Shown: positions 1 through 6,667, numbered from the stretch's first letter. The stretch is 10,287 bases of DNA from Lysobacteraceae bacterium (GCA_004173415.1 SEHC01000046.1:1-10287); one strand, 5' to 3'. The notes: generated by a model from the letters alone, not told the origin. Made by a program: numbers and translations.

Positions 1-261
1 CCGCTGGACTTCGACACCATCGCCGAATCGGTGTGCAAGACCGGCCGCTGCGTGATCGTGCACGAGGCGCCGCGCACCGCCGGATTCGGCGCCGAGATCG
101 CCGCGCGCCTGGCCGAGTCGTCGATGTACGACCTGCTGGCGCCGGTCGAGCGGGTCACCGGGCCCGACACGCACATCCCGTTGTTCCGCCTGGAAATGAA
201 GTACCTGCCCAGCGTCGACAAGATCGTCGCAGCGGCCAGGCGCGTGATGGCGGCCGGCTGA
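1..261 (+). CDS. 2-oxoacid dehydrogenase E1 component, beta subunit (C-terminal part)
   Basis: Frame 1 is open from the first base to TGA at 259-261, giving the last 86 residues of a protein whose start lies outside the window. The segment matches the transketolase C-terminal domain of E1 beta subunits (branched-chain 2-oxoacid or pyruvate dehydrogenase of the alpha2-beta2 type): the stretch CVIVHEAPRTAGFGAEIAA followed by VTGPDTHIPLF and the terminal helix SVDKIVAAARRV are typical. With the alpha subunit and thiamine diphosphate this enzyme decarboxylates a 2-oxoacid and passes the acyl group to lipoyl-E2 in the cytosol. The E2 gene follows two genes downstream, which supports the call. Whether the substrate is branched-chain 2-oxoacids or pyruvate cannot be decided from this piece, so no symbol is given. 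Confidence 0.9.
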   Translation, partial: PLDFDTIAESVCKTGRCVIVHEAPRTAGFGAEIAARLAESSMYDLLAPVERVTGPDTHIPLFRLEMKYLPSVDKIVAAARRVMAAG

Positions 262-620
262 TGCGCCAGGCCCGGGTCATCGCCGCGCATCGCGCACCGG
301 ATCGTCCGTCGATCCAGGTCGCGGCCGGTGACCCGGTCACCCTGGGCGAACGCGACGGCGACTGGCCGCAGTTCGTCTGGACCACGCTGGCCCAGGGGCT
401 GGGCGGCTGGATCCCGGCAGTGCTGTTCGATCGCGAAGTCGGCGAAGCCACCGCACTGGGCGACTACGACACGCGCGAACTGCACACCGAGATTGGCGAG
501 CTGGTCACCTTGCACCACGAGCAGGAAGGCTGGTGGTGGGCCGAGAATACACGCGGTGAAAGCGGCTGGATTCCCGCCCGTGCCATCGAATTGATCGAAG
601 ACGACCCTCCTTCCTTGTAG
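261..620 (+). CDS. Tandem SH3-domain protein within the E1/E2 operon
   Basis: 119 residues. The ATG at 261-263 shares its first base with the E1 beta stop (TGATG), so translation is probably coupled to E1 beta; this fixes the start, since the frame is open further upstream but only as a shadow of E1 beta. Two SH3-like modules are visible: residues about 4-55 (ARVIAAHRAP ... GGWIPAVLF) and about 63-113 (ATALGDYDTRELHTEIGE ... GWWWAENTRGESGWIPARAIEL). The second has the ALxDYD, the Trp cluster and the GWIPxxxIE end of the SH3 fold. There is no signal peptide, so the product should be cytosolic. Its place between E1 beta and E2 suggests a role with the dehydrogenase complex, such as an assembly or binding factor, but that is inference. 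Its stop codon lies inside a REP hairpin element. Confidence 0.85.
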   Translation: MRQARVIAAHRAPDRPSIQVAAGDPVTLGERDGDWPQFVWTTLAQGLGGWIPAVLFDREVGEATALGDYDTRELHTEIGELVTLHHEQEGWWWAENTRGESGWIPARAIELIEDDPPSL

Positions 621-637
621 GTCCGGGCTTGCCCGGA
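617..637 (+). repeat. REP-type hairpin headed by GTAG
   Basis: GTAG at 617-620 is followed by a perfect 6-bp stem, TCCGGG (622-627) with CCCGGA (632-637), and a CTTG loop. A GTAG head joined to a GC stem is the layout of RAYT-associated REP elements, as in the SMAG repeats of Stenotrophomonas. The TAG stop of the SH3 gene is the last three bases of the GTAG head. There is no T-run, so it is not a classical intrinsic terminator, though it could stabilise or process the mRNA between the SH3 and E2 genes. Confidence 0.6.
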
Positions 638-709
638 TGCTTCACGAGCGTTCCAACGCATCCCCAATGAAGTCTCCCTCGGGGACCACAACACGACCTG
701 GATTTGCAC

Positions 710-1943
710 ATGACCGACAGCAAGACCTTCCATCTCCCCGACCTCGGCGAAGGCCTGCCCGATGCGACCATCGTCGAGTGGTTCGTCAAGGAAGGCGACG
801 TGATCCGCCTGGACGAGCCGCTGGTGTCGATGGAGACGGCCAAGGCCGTGGTCGAAGTGCCATCGCCGGTGTCCGGCAAGGTGCTGAAGCTGGCCGGCAG
901 CGCTGGCGACATCGTGGTGACCGGGGCGATGCTGGCCGAGTTCCAGCCCGACCCCAACCTGCCGCAGCGCGCCGATGGCCAGCTCCAACATCGTGCACCA
1001 GGAACAGGCGCTGGCAGTCGGCGGCATCAAGGCGATGCCCGTGGTGCGCGCCACCGCAAGGAAGCTGGGCGTGGACCTGGCCCGCGTGCGCGCCACCGGC
1101 GCCGACGGCAGCGTGACCATGGCCGACGTGAAGCAGGCCGCCGCCGATGGCTCGGCTCCTGTCGGCGGCGCTTCAGCCCCGGCTGCCGGCCGCCAGCCCG
1201 CGGCGGTTGCAGCCGCTCCGGTCACGGCGAGCGCGAGCGCCGCGCGCACTGCGCTTTCCGCATCCGGCAGGCCCATGCGCACCCAGCCCCCGGGGGTGTC
1301 GGTGAGCGGCCAGCCGGAACAACTCAAGGGCGTGCGCCGGAACATGGCCCGGGTCATGGCCGATGCCCATGCCAAGGTCGTGCCGACCACGCTCAACGAC
1401 GATGCCGACGTGCAGGCCTGGGCGCCGGGCAACGACCTGACCGCGCGCCTGGTCCGGGCCATCGTTCGCGCCTGCAAGGCGGTCCCGGCATTGAACGCCT
1501 GGTTCGACGGCGACAAGCTCAGCCGCACCCTGCATCCGCAGGTCGACGTCGGCATCGCCGTGGATACCGACGACGGCCTGTTCGTGCCGGCGCTGCGCAA
1601 TGCCGACATCCTCGACGCCAACGGCATACGCGAGGCGGTCAACCGCCTGCGCGCGCAGGTCGAGGACCGCAGCATCGCCGCCTCCGAGCTGTCCGGCTAC
1701 ACCATCTCGCTGTCCAACTTCGGCATGTTCGCCGGGCGCTACGCCACCCCGGTGGTGGTGCCGCCCTGCGTGGCGATCGTCGCCGCCGGGCGCGCGCGCC
1801 ACCAGGTCGTGCCGGTGATGGGCGGCTTTGAATCGCACAAGCTGGTCCCGCTGTCGCTGACCTTCGACCATCGCGCCTGCACCGGCGGCGAGGCCGCACG
1901 CTTCCTCAAGGCGATGATCGACGACCTGGCGCTGATGCAGTAG
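710..1943 (+). pseudogene. Dihydrolipoamide acyltransferase (E2) locus, frameshifted, linker missing
   Basis: Full extent of the E2 gene read across a frameshift. The first part begins at ATG 710 (a TTG at 704 is the alternative) in frame 2 and encodes a lipoyl domain (residues about 5-80: FHLPDLGEGLPDATIVEWFVKEGD ..., lipoyl-lysine K45 in SMETAKAVVEV). It ends in recognisable family sequence at LPQRADGQ (to base 981). Homology then resumes in frame 3 with VHQEQALAVGG (from about 990), the subunit-binding domain and the catalytic core. Without a shift, frame 2 runs as nonsense to 1831. The length, 1234 bases, is not a multiple of three. The Ala/Pro-rich flexible linker normally found between lipoyl and binding domains is absent, so the simplest reading is a deletion in the repetitive linker. 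Either the gene is broken or the assembly collapsed here. Product after repair would be about 410 residues, short for the family. Confidence 0.75.
975..1943 (+). CDS. E2 acyltransferase: subunit-binding domain and catalytic core (3' part of the frameshifted gene)
   Basis: 322 residues if read from the ATG at 975. Residues about 15-56 form the peripheral subunit-binding domain (IKAMPVVRATARKLGVDLARVRATGADGSVTMADV), which docks E1 or E3. An Ala-rich linker follows, then the chloramphenicol-acetyltransferase-like core from about residue 110 (LKGVRRNMARVMADAHA) to the end, with ALNAWF, VDVGIAVDTDDGLFVPALRNAD, SLSNFGMFAGRYATPVVVPP and FDHRACTGGEAARFL. The active-site histidine (codon 1869-1871) is present, but the Asp of the usual HxxxDG is Thr (codon 1881-1883). 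The ATG at 975 has no ribosome binding site before it, so this is most likely the tail of the gene starting at 710 and not an independent gene. As written it would make an E2 core without a lipoyl arm, unable to accept acyl groups in the normal way. Confidence 0.8.
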   Translation: MASSNIVHQEQALAVGGIKAMPVVRATARKLGVDLARVRATGADGSVTMADVKQAAADGSAPVGGASAPAAGRQPAAVAAAPVTASASAARTALSASGRPMRTQPPGVSVSGQPEQLKGVRRNMARVMADAHAKVVPTTLNDDADVQAWAPGNDLTARLVRAIVRACKAVPALNAWFDGDKLSRTLHPQVDVGIAVDTDDGLFVPALRNADILDANGIREAVNRLRAQVEDRSIAASELSGYTISLSNFGMFAGRYATPVVVPPCVAIVAAGRARHQVVPVMGGFESHKLVPLSLTFDHRACTGGEAARFLKAMIDDLALMQ

Positions 1944-1950
1944 CCGGCAG

Positions 1951-2577
1951 ATGCGATTCCACACGCTGGCCCTTCGCAGCTGCCTGGTCTGGGCAGCAGC
2001 AGCGTCTGTCATCGGATGCGCTTCGGTCGACCTGTCCGATCCGGACTGGGAACAGCTCGCCAGGAATCCTCCCGTCTTCCCGGCCATTGCCGAGCTGTCC
2101 GAGAAAGGGTTTCGTTCCTGCACGAAGATGCTTTCCGCGGCGACCTTGAGCGCCGTCGGGGACTCGGTGACCCGGATGCAATCCGGCCACGCGCCAGTTT
2201 CGACCGACCTTCGTCCTGCAACGCTTACCGCGATCACCCGCAAGGGCCAGGACACCGAGCATGCGGACATCGTCGCCGGCCTGGACGGCAGCGGGCGCTG
2301 TTTTGCCCGATGGAACGTCTCCAGGGTCTGGCGGACATCCTGTCGCCAGCTGCAGGCCCGCTCCCCGTGGATCAGCCAGTACACCAAGCAGGACGAGTTC
2401 CTGGGAAACACCTCGGTCCATGGCATGAAGGGAAGCGGCATCAGCATTTTCCTGACCAGCACAGGCGCGCGGCGCTGCCTGATGACCGCCACCGAGACCG
2501 TCTACTGGGAAGGAACCGGAACTGATTTCGAACCTGAAGACGACCAGGCCACTGGTTCAGAGCCAACGAGGAGCTGA
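1951..2577 (+). CDS. Uncharacterised lipoprotein
   Basis: 208 residues starting 7 bases after the E2 stop. The N-terminus is a lipoprotein signal: positive start (MRFHTLALR), a hydrophobic stretch, and a lipobox VIGC with the lipidated Cys at residue 23. Cleavage would anchor the mature protein in the outer (or inner) membrane facing the periplasm. The mature part has four further Cys (in FRSC, SGRC, RTSC, ARRC), which could form disulfides, and an acidic C-terminal tail. The line GMKGSGISIFLTSTGARRCLMTATETVYWEGTG looks like beta-rich sequence. I do not recognise the family. No clear Shine-Dalgarno precedes the ATG, so it may depend on readthrough from E2. It ends 3 bases before the VOC gene. 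Confidence 0.75.
   Translation: MRFHTLALRSCLVWAAAASVIGCASVDLSDPDWEQLARNPPVFPAIAELSEKGFRSCTKMLSAATLSAVGDSVTRMQSGHAPVSTDLRPATLTAITRKGQDTEHADIVAGLDGSGRCFARWNVSRVWRTSCRQLQARSPWISQYTKQDEFLGNTSVHGMKGSGISIFLTSTGARRCLMTATETVYWEGTGTDFEPEDDQATGSEPTRS
2568..2573 (+). promoter_or_regulatory. Ribosome binding site of the VOC gene, inside the lipoprotein gene end
   Basis: GAGGAG lies 7 bases before the ATG at 2581 and within the last codons of the lipoprotein gene, whose TGA is at 2575-2577. This layout implies co-transcription and probable translational coupling of the two genes. Confidence 0.6.
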
Positions 2578-2580
2578 AGA

Positions 2581-2967
2581 ATGACCCACCGCAGCCGCCT
2601 GGCCGGTTTCATCATTGATTGCAGGCAGGGGACATTGCGCGAATCGGCGGACTTCTGGGGCCAGGCCCTGAATCTCGAGGTCCAGGATTACGACGAGGAC
2701 GGCCTGGGCCTGTATGCGCCGCTGCAGGACGGCCCCGGCGGGCTGCACATCGAAGTGCAGAAGGTATCGCATCCCTCGCGCGTGCACCTGGACATCGAGA
2801 CCGACGACATCGAGGCCGAAGTGAAGCGGCTCGAGCAGCTTGGCGCAAAGCGCATCGAATTCGTGCGCGAACGCTGGTGGGTGATGGAAGCGCCCAGCGG
2901 CCACCGTTTCTGCGTGGTGCCGATGCGCGAGCTGGAGAAGCGGCAGCAGCCCAACGTCTGGAAATGA
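2581..2967 (+). CDS. VOC-family (glyoxalase/dioxygenase fold) protein
   Basis: 128 residues, one vicinal-oxygen-chelate unit of two beta-alpha-beta-beta-beta modules. Features seen: an N-terminal strand RLAGFIIDC, a helix LRESADFWGQALNLEV, strands ending in LHIEVQKV, then HLDIETDDIEAEVKRLEQLGAKRIE, and the closing strand MEAPSGHRFCVVP. This resembles the Glyoxalase_6 type, small proteins of mostly unknown substrate. The family as a whole includes glyoxalase I, resistance proteins and ring-cleaving dioxygenases. Candidate metal ligands are the His in VHLDIE and a Glu near the end of the second module, but they cannot be assigned with certainty. The protein is cytosolic. Start is fixed by GAGGAG at 2568-2573. 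It is the last gene before a convergent minus-strand group. Confidence 0.85.
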   Translation: MTHRSRLAGFIIDCRQGTLRESADFWGQALNLEVQDYDEDGLGLYAPLQDGPGGLHIEVQKVSHPSRVHLDIETDDIEAEVKRLEQLGAKRIEFVRERWWVMEAPSGHRFCVVPMRELEKRQQPNVWK

Positions 2968-3054
2968 TGGGCCGGCGCGACGTCCTTGCGGGCGACCCCA
3001 GTCGCGATCGCGGGGTGAAGGCACGATGGTTCCAGGGCTCGCCGCCGGGGCTGC

Positions 3055-3984
3055 TCAACGCCTGTCGCGATCCAGCCAGGATCCCAGTCCCTGCGCGTTG
3101 AGCTCGATGTCCATGTGCAGCACCGCTTCCACCCCGGCATCGTCCAGCGGGCAGTCGTGGGCGCGCGCACGCCCCAGGTACAAGGCCGTCAATGCGGCGA
3201 CCATGTCCTGGTGGCGGTCGCCGGATCCATCGCAGTCGCGCCCGATGGCCACCATCGCATCTATCTGCTCGCGCAGATCCGCGGCAAGCTTCCCGACATT
3301 GCCGACGCGGCCGTAATGGGTCAGGTACATGCCTTCGGGCCGGTACGAAAGCAGTCGTGAGATCGAGGCTTTCAATGCCTCCGGTTCGAACTGGACCGGC
3401 GTGGAAGTCGGCAGGATGAAGGCGCCCTGCGCGCTGTCCAGTTCGCGGTACGACAAGCCGAACGTGTCGCCGGTGAACCAGCAACGGCTGCGTTGGTCCC
3501 AGATGCAATGATGGTGCCTGGCGTGCCCCGGCGTATCCAGGCACAGCAGTTCGCGCCCCTGCAGGTCGATCCGGTGACCGTCGGCGGCGACCACGACCCG
3601 ATCGGCGGGTACCGGCACGATGTCGCCATAGCTGCGCCTGATCTCCTCCTCGCCATACACCGCCGTCGCTCCGGCGATCAGCTTGGCCGGGTCGACCAGG
3701 TGCGGCGCCGCGCGCGGATGCGCGACCAGCCTGGCATTCGGCAATTCCTTCATCAGCGCACCGGCGCCGCCGGCATGATCCAGGTGCACGTGGGTGACGA
3801 CCAGCCAGTCGACGTCGGCGGGCGCCAGGCCGGCAGGCCCGAGCGCGGCCAGCAGGCGGGGCACGGAATGGTTGGTGCCGCAATCGACGAAGGCGCCGCG
3901 GCCGTTCTCGACGACCAGGTAGGCGGCATCGAAATGATCGCGCTGGAACGCGGTGTCGATGGTGTGGATGCCGTGCTCGATCAT
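3055..3984 (-). CDS. Metallo-beta-lactamase-fold hydrolase
   Basis: 309 residues. The MBL signature THVHLDHAGG gives H65, H67, D69 and H70. Later ligands are visible as H154 (TPGHARHH), D173 (WFTGDTFG) and H223 (LTHYGR). All the metal-binding positions of a dinuclear zinc/iron hydrolase are therefore present. The N-terminus (MIEHGIHTIDTAFQRDHFDAAYLVVENGRGAFVDCGTN) lacks a signal peptide, so the enzyme is cytosolic. It resembles the general MBL hydrolase family close to glyoxalase II, whose substrates here are unknown. The C-terminal about 80 residues after H223 form a mostly helical extension (LAADLREQIDAMVAIG ... DAGVEAVLHMDIELNAQGLGSWL). It lies 80 bases downstream of the small membrane-protein gene on the same strand and faces the VOC gene tail to tail. 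Confidence 0.9.
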   Translation of the reverse strand: MIEHGIHTIDTAFQRDHFDAAYLVVENGRGAFVDCGTNHSVPRLLAALGPAGLAPADVDWLVVTHVHLDHAGGAGALMKELPNARLVAHPRAAPHLVDPAKLIAGATAVYGEEEIRRSYGDIVPVPADRVVVAADGHRIDLQGRELLCLDTPGHARHHHCIWDQRSRCWFTGDTFGLSYRELDSAQGAFILPTSTPVQFEPEALKASISRLLSYRPEGMYLTHYGRVGNVGKLAADLREQIDAMVAIGRDCDGSGDRHQDMVAALTALYLGRARAHDCPLDDAGVEAVLHMDIELNAQGLGSWLDRDRR

Positions 3985-4011
3985 GCGCTGCCTGACTTGA
4001 TTGGACTCACG

Positions 4012-4017
4012 ATTCTA
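4012..4017 (-). promoter_or_regulatory. Possible -10 element for the MBL hydrolase gene
   Basis: Read on the minus strand the sequence is TAGAAT, 27 bases before the ATG at 3984. I see no convincing -35 hexamer at the right distance, so this may be chance and the gene may be read from the trpS side. Confidence 0.2.
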
Positions 4018-4064
4018 GCCAGCGCATTGACCCGGCGCGATGCAGCTTTGGTCGATGCCCGTCG

Positions 4065-4373
4065 CTAGGACGAAGCCTTGCGGCCCAGCCAGTACGCGCG
4101 CAGGGCGACCGCGGCCAGCAACGCGGCCAGGAACGCCCCATAGGCGACCAGGGTGGCCAGCACCTGTTTCCAGATCGGACCGGTGCCCGCGTCGGCCAGG
4201 CCCAGCGCGTATCCCCATTGCATGCCGGCAAAGCCCAGGGCGAATGCGGCCAGCAACGCGGCCAGGTCGAAGCGCCAGCGCCAACGGCCGCGTGGCTGGC
4301 GCGGGAACAGCCAGAACAATGCGCCCAGCAGCAGGAACCACGGCAGGAACAGGACCAGCGCCAGGTACGGCAT
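4065..4373 (-). CDS. Small three-helix inner-membrane protein
   Basis: 102 residues. Three hydrophobic segments are clear: residues about 2-23 (PYLALVLFLPWFLLLGALFWLF), 37-59 (LAALLAAFALGFAGMQWGYALGL) and 69-92 (KQVLATLVAYGAFLAALLAAVAL). A basic loop between the first two (RQPRGRWRWR) suggests that this side faces the cytosol. Its ATG overlaps the trpS stop (TGATG on the minus strand), so it is translationally coupled to trpS. No family is recognised and no enzymatic motif is visible. Its tight attachment to trpS speaks for a real gene despite its small size; codon bias with GC-rich third positions agrees. Confidence 0.75.
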   Translation of the reverse strand: MPYLALVLFLPWFLLLGALFWLFPRQPRGRWRWRFDLAALLAAFALGFAGMQWGYALGLADAGTGPIWKQVLATLVAYGAFLAALLAAVALRAYWLGRKASS

Positions 4374-5665
4374 CAGGCTTCGGCGTCGCGCAGCCGCCGC
4401 AATGCCGCCAGGACTTCCTGGACCGGCACCAGCACATTGATTTCCGGCGTCTCCATCGCATCGGCGCGATCGCTGCGCTTCAGCACCGCGATCAGCTGGC
4501 CCGCCTGCTTCGGCGAATCGAAGCCGTTGCTCTGCACCAGCAGTCCGCCCTCGCCGTCGAGGAACTTGAAGTAGAAGCGGTTGTCGGTGTCGCGGTACTG
4601 CTTGAACGAGGGCAGCGCCGCCCGCTCCTTCGCCCCAGCCCGGGCCTGCGCGTCCTGGCTCGAAAGGTCGCGCAGCCCCACCGCGTGGCGCAGTTCGGCG
4701 AGGAAGGGTGTGGCGTACCTGGCCCGCAACCTGCGTGCGCCATCGCGCAGGACCGCCTCGATCTCGCCGGGCCTGGCCATCAGGGCCTCGTAGCGCTCGC
4801 GCATCGGCGCGACCTCGGCATCGATCAGTTCGAACAGCTTGCGCTTGGCATCGCCCCAGCCGATGCCCTGTTCGAAGGCCTCGCGCATGGCCTCGGTTTC
4901 CCCGGGGCTGGCGAAGGCCTGGTACAGCTGGAACACGTGCGAGCCATCAGCCTGCTTGGCCTCGCCCGGCGCGCGCGAGTCGGTGACGATCGAGGCGATC
5001 AACTTCTTCATCTCGGCGCGCGGCGCGAACAAGGGAATGGTGTTGTCGTAGCTCTTGCTCATCTTGCGGCCGTCCAGGCCCGGCAAGGTGGCCACGTTCT
5101 CCTCGATCGCCGCCTCGGGCAGGGTGAAGTAATCGCCGGCGAACAGATGGTTGAAGCGCTGGGCGAAATCGCGCGCCATCTCGATGTGCTGGACCTGGTC
5201 GCGCCCTACCGGGACCTTGTCGGCGTTGAACAGCAGGATGTCGGCCGACATCAGCACCGGATACATGAACAGCCCCGCGGTGATGCCGGCATCATCGTCC
5301 TCGCCGTCGGCGCGGTTGCGGTCGACCGAGGCCTTGTAGGCATGGGCCCGGTTGAGCACGCCCTTGCCGGCCACGCAGGTCAGGAACCAGTTCAGTTCGC
5401 TGATCTCGGGGATGTCGGACTGGCGATAGAACCAGACCTTGTCCGGCTCCAGTCCCGCGGCCAGCCAGGTGGCGGCGATCTCCAGGGTGGAACGTTGCAC
5501 CCGTGCCGCATCCTGGACCTTGATCAGGCTGTGCAGGTCGGCGAGGAAATAGAAGCTCTCCACTCCCGGCTGGTGGCTGGCGGCGATCGCCGGGCGCACC
5601 GCGCCCACGTAATTGCCCAGGTGCGGGGTGCCGGAAGTGGTGATGCCAGTGAGTACGCGGGTCAT
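4373..5665 (-). CDS. trpS: Tryptophanyl-tRNA synthetase with C-terminal appendage
   Basis: 430 residues, class I aminoacyl-tRNA synthetase that charges tRNA(Trp) with tryptophan using ATP, in the cytosol. The start MTRVLTGITTSGTPHLGNYVGA carries the HIGH-type motif TPHLGN at residues 13-18, and GRKMSKS carries the KMSKS loop at 201-205. AGLFMYPVLMSADILLFNADKVPVGRDQVQH (130-160) is the typical Trp-specific catalytic core. Classical bacterial TrpS ends at about 330-340 residues. Here about 90 residues follow: a charged linker (DAQARAGAKERAALPSFKQYRDT) and a module at 361-400 reading NRFYFKFLDGEGGLLVQSNGFDSPKQAGQLIAVLKR. That module looks like a DUF1508/YegP-type small beta-alpha unit (inference by eye). 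A short helical end follows. Extended TrpS proteins of this size are, from memory, usual in xanthomonads. No strong ribosome binding site is visible before the ATG. Confidence 0.95.
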   Translation of the reverse strand: MTRVLTGITTSGTPHLGNYVGAVRPAIAASHQPGVESFYFLADLHSLIKVQDAARVQRSTLEIAATWLAAGLEPDKVWFYRQSDIPEISELNWFLTCVAGKGVLNRAHAYKASVDRNRADGEDDDAGITAGLFMYPVLMSADILLFNADKVPVGRDQVQHIEMARDFAQRFNHLFAGDYFTLPEAAIEENVATLPGLDGRKMSKSYDNTIPLFAPRAEMKKLIASIVTDSRAPGEAKQADGSHVFQLYQAFASPGETEAMREAFEQGIGWGDAKRKLFELIDAEVAPMRERYEALMARPGEIEAVLRDGARRLRARYATPFLAELRHAVGLRDLSSQDAQARAGAKERAALPSFKQYRDTDNRFYFKFLDGEGGLLVQSNGFDSPKQAGQLIAVLKRSDRADAMETPEINVLVPVQEVLAALRRLRDAEA

Positions 5666-5693
5666 TCGTGGGGCCGTGCCGGGGACTGAATGA

Positions 5694-5713
5694 GGCCAGT
5701 TTAACCGCTGGCC
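5694..5713. promoter_or_regulatory. Inverted repeat upstream of trpS
   Basis: Perfect 6-bp arms GGCCAG (5694-5699) and CTGGCC (5708-5713) around an 8-base A/T-containing centre (TTTAACCG), in the divergent region between trpS and the exported-protein gene. It could be an operator or a leader hairpin of the trpS mRNA. Nothing in the sequence decides between these, and chance is possible. Confidence 0.3.
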
Positions 5714-5720
5714 ACGGCAA

Positions 5721-5749
5721 CCCCGAACCGGGCAGCGAGGCGTTCGGGG
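5721..5749. promoter_or_regulatory. Inverted repeat upstream of the exported-protein gene
   Basis: Perfect 8-bp arms CCCCGAAC (5721-5728) and GTTCGGGG (5742-5749) separated by 13 bases, 33 bases before the ATG at 5783. It would form a stable hairpin in the leader of that gene or serve as a dyad operator. No T-run follows in either direction, so it is not a terminator. Confidence 0.4.
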
Positions 5750-5782
5750 TAGCGCACATCCACAACGCCACCGGAGTACCCC

Positions 5783-6580
5783 ATGTCCTTCAAGACCCTG
5801 CTTGTTTCAATGGCCCTGGCCTGCGCAGCCAGCGGCCCGGCCCTCGCCGCCGACGCCGACGCCCTGGTGCAGATGGCGGTGATCGATCGCGACAGCGGCC
5901 GATCGTTGCCGCAGTACAGCCACCGCGGCGACCGCTGGGTGGCCGGCCGGCCCGGCAGCCGCTACGGCGTACGCCTCACCAATACCAGCAGCGAGCGCGT
6001 CCTGGCGGTGCTCTCGGTGGACGGGGTGAATGCGGTCAGCGGCCAGACCGCGTCTGCGGCGCAGGCCGGCTATGTACTCGGACCCTGGGAGAGCGTGGAG
6101 ATCGCCGGCTGGCGCAAGTCGCTGGACGACATCGCCCAGTTCGTGTTCACCGACCTGGCCGACAGCTATGCGGCCCGCACTGGCCGGCCGCGGAATGTGG
6201 GGGTCATCGGCATCGCCGTGTTCCAGGAGTCGCGCCCGCGGCGTTATCCGCTGCCGGCCCCGCCGATCGCGCGTGACCGTGACGAGGCGGACGGTTACGG
6301 CGACCACCAGGCCAAGTCCGCCAACGCCCCGGCCATGGAGGCGTCCGACGCGGGCTCTCGTCGCCAGGGCATCGGCACCGGCCATGGCCAGCGCGAATGG
6401 TCCCCGGTGGGCCAGACCCACTTCGCGCGCGCCACCCGCAACCCGGTGCAGGTCTCCGAGCTGCGTTATGACGAACCGTCACGCCTGCATGCGATGGGGA
6501 TAACCACCTACCCCCGGCATCGTCGCGACGTGCCTCGCGCATTCCCCGACGGGTTTGTCGCCGATCCTCCCTATCGCTGA
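5783..6580 (+). CDS. Uncharacterised exported protein
   Basis: 265 residues. GGAG at 5773-5776, 6 bases before the ATG, fixes the start. Residues 1-23 (MSFKTLLVSMALACAASGPALAA) form a Sec signal peptide with an ALA-A cleavage site, so the mature protein is periplasmic or secreted. Residues about 28-155 form a compact, probably beta-rich domain: MAVIDRDSGRSLPQYSHRGDRWVAGRPGSRYGVRLTNTSSERVLAVLSVDGVNAVSG ... GYVLGPWESVEIAGWRKSLDDIAQFVFTDL ... NVGVIGIAVF. I have seen this sequence type in xanthomonad hypothetical proteins, but no function is known to me. The rest, from about 156, is low in hydrophobics and rich in Arg, Asp, Gly and Pro (disordered-looking). It is divergent from trpS and convergent with the entericidin gene. 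Confidence 0.85.
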   Translation: MSFKTLLVSMALACAASGPALAADADALVQMAVIDRDSGRSLPQYSHRGDRWVAGRPGSRYGVRLTNTSSERVLAVLSVDGVNAVSGQTASAAQAGYVLGPWESVEIAGWRKSLDDIAQFVFTDLADSYAARTGRPRNVGVIGIAVFQESRPRRYPLPAPPIARDRDEADGYGDHQAKSANAPAMEASDAGSRRQGIGTGHGQREWSPVGQTHFARATRNPVQVSELRYDEPSRLHAMGITTYPRHRRDVPRAFPDGFVADPPYR

Positions 6581-6649
6581 GCAGGGATCGCAGGTCTTGA
6601 TCCGGGAATCTCGCCTCCGGGGAGGACACGCGGATCGCCGGCTGCGGTT

Positions 6650-6667
6650 CCCGTGGGATATCACGGG
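6650..6667. repeat. Hairpin between convergent genes
   Basis: CCCGTG (6650-6655) pairs perfectly with CACGGG (6662-6667) around GGATAT. It sits 70 bases after the exported-protein gene. There is no T-run behind it, so at most it is a Rho-assisted end or mRNA-stabilising hairpin for that gene. Confidence 0.3.

Noticed and set aside
464..1675. Long minus-strand open frame opposite the SH3 and E2 genes
   Set aside because: Shadow frame of high-GC coding DNA; the plus strand encodes recognised domains throughout.
975..1943. E2 core as an independent, lipoyl-free gene starting at 975
   Set aside because: No ribosome binding site before ATG 975, and the lipoyl domain directly upstream ends in family-typical sequence, so a frameshifted single gene is more likely.
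1173..2492. Minus-strand open frame (439 codons) opposite E2 and the lipoprotein
   Set aside because: It crosses two real genes, has no recognisable domain and is rich in Arg/His/Gly as shadows are.
2968..3054. Possible bidirectional terminator between the convergent VOC and MBL genes
   Set aside because: Only a 5-bp ACCCC/GGGGT pairing (2995-3016) with a long loop and no T-run on either strand.
4040..5689. Long open frame (549 codons) on the plus strand opposite trpS
   Set aside because: It is the antisense shadow of trpS, whose motifs are unambiguous; it has no ribosome binding site and no protein-like sequence.
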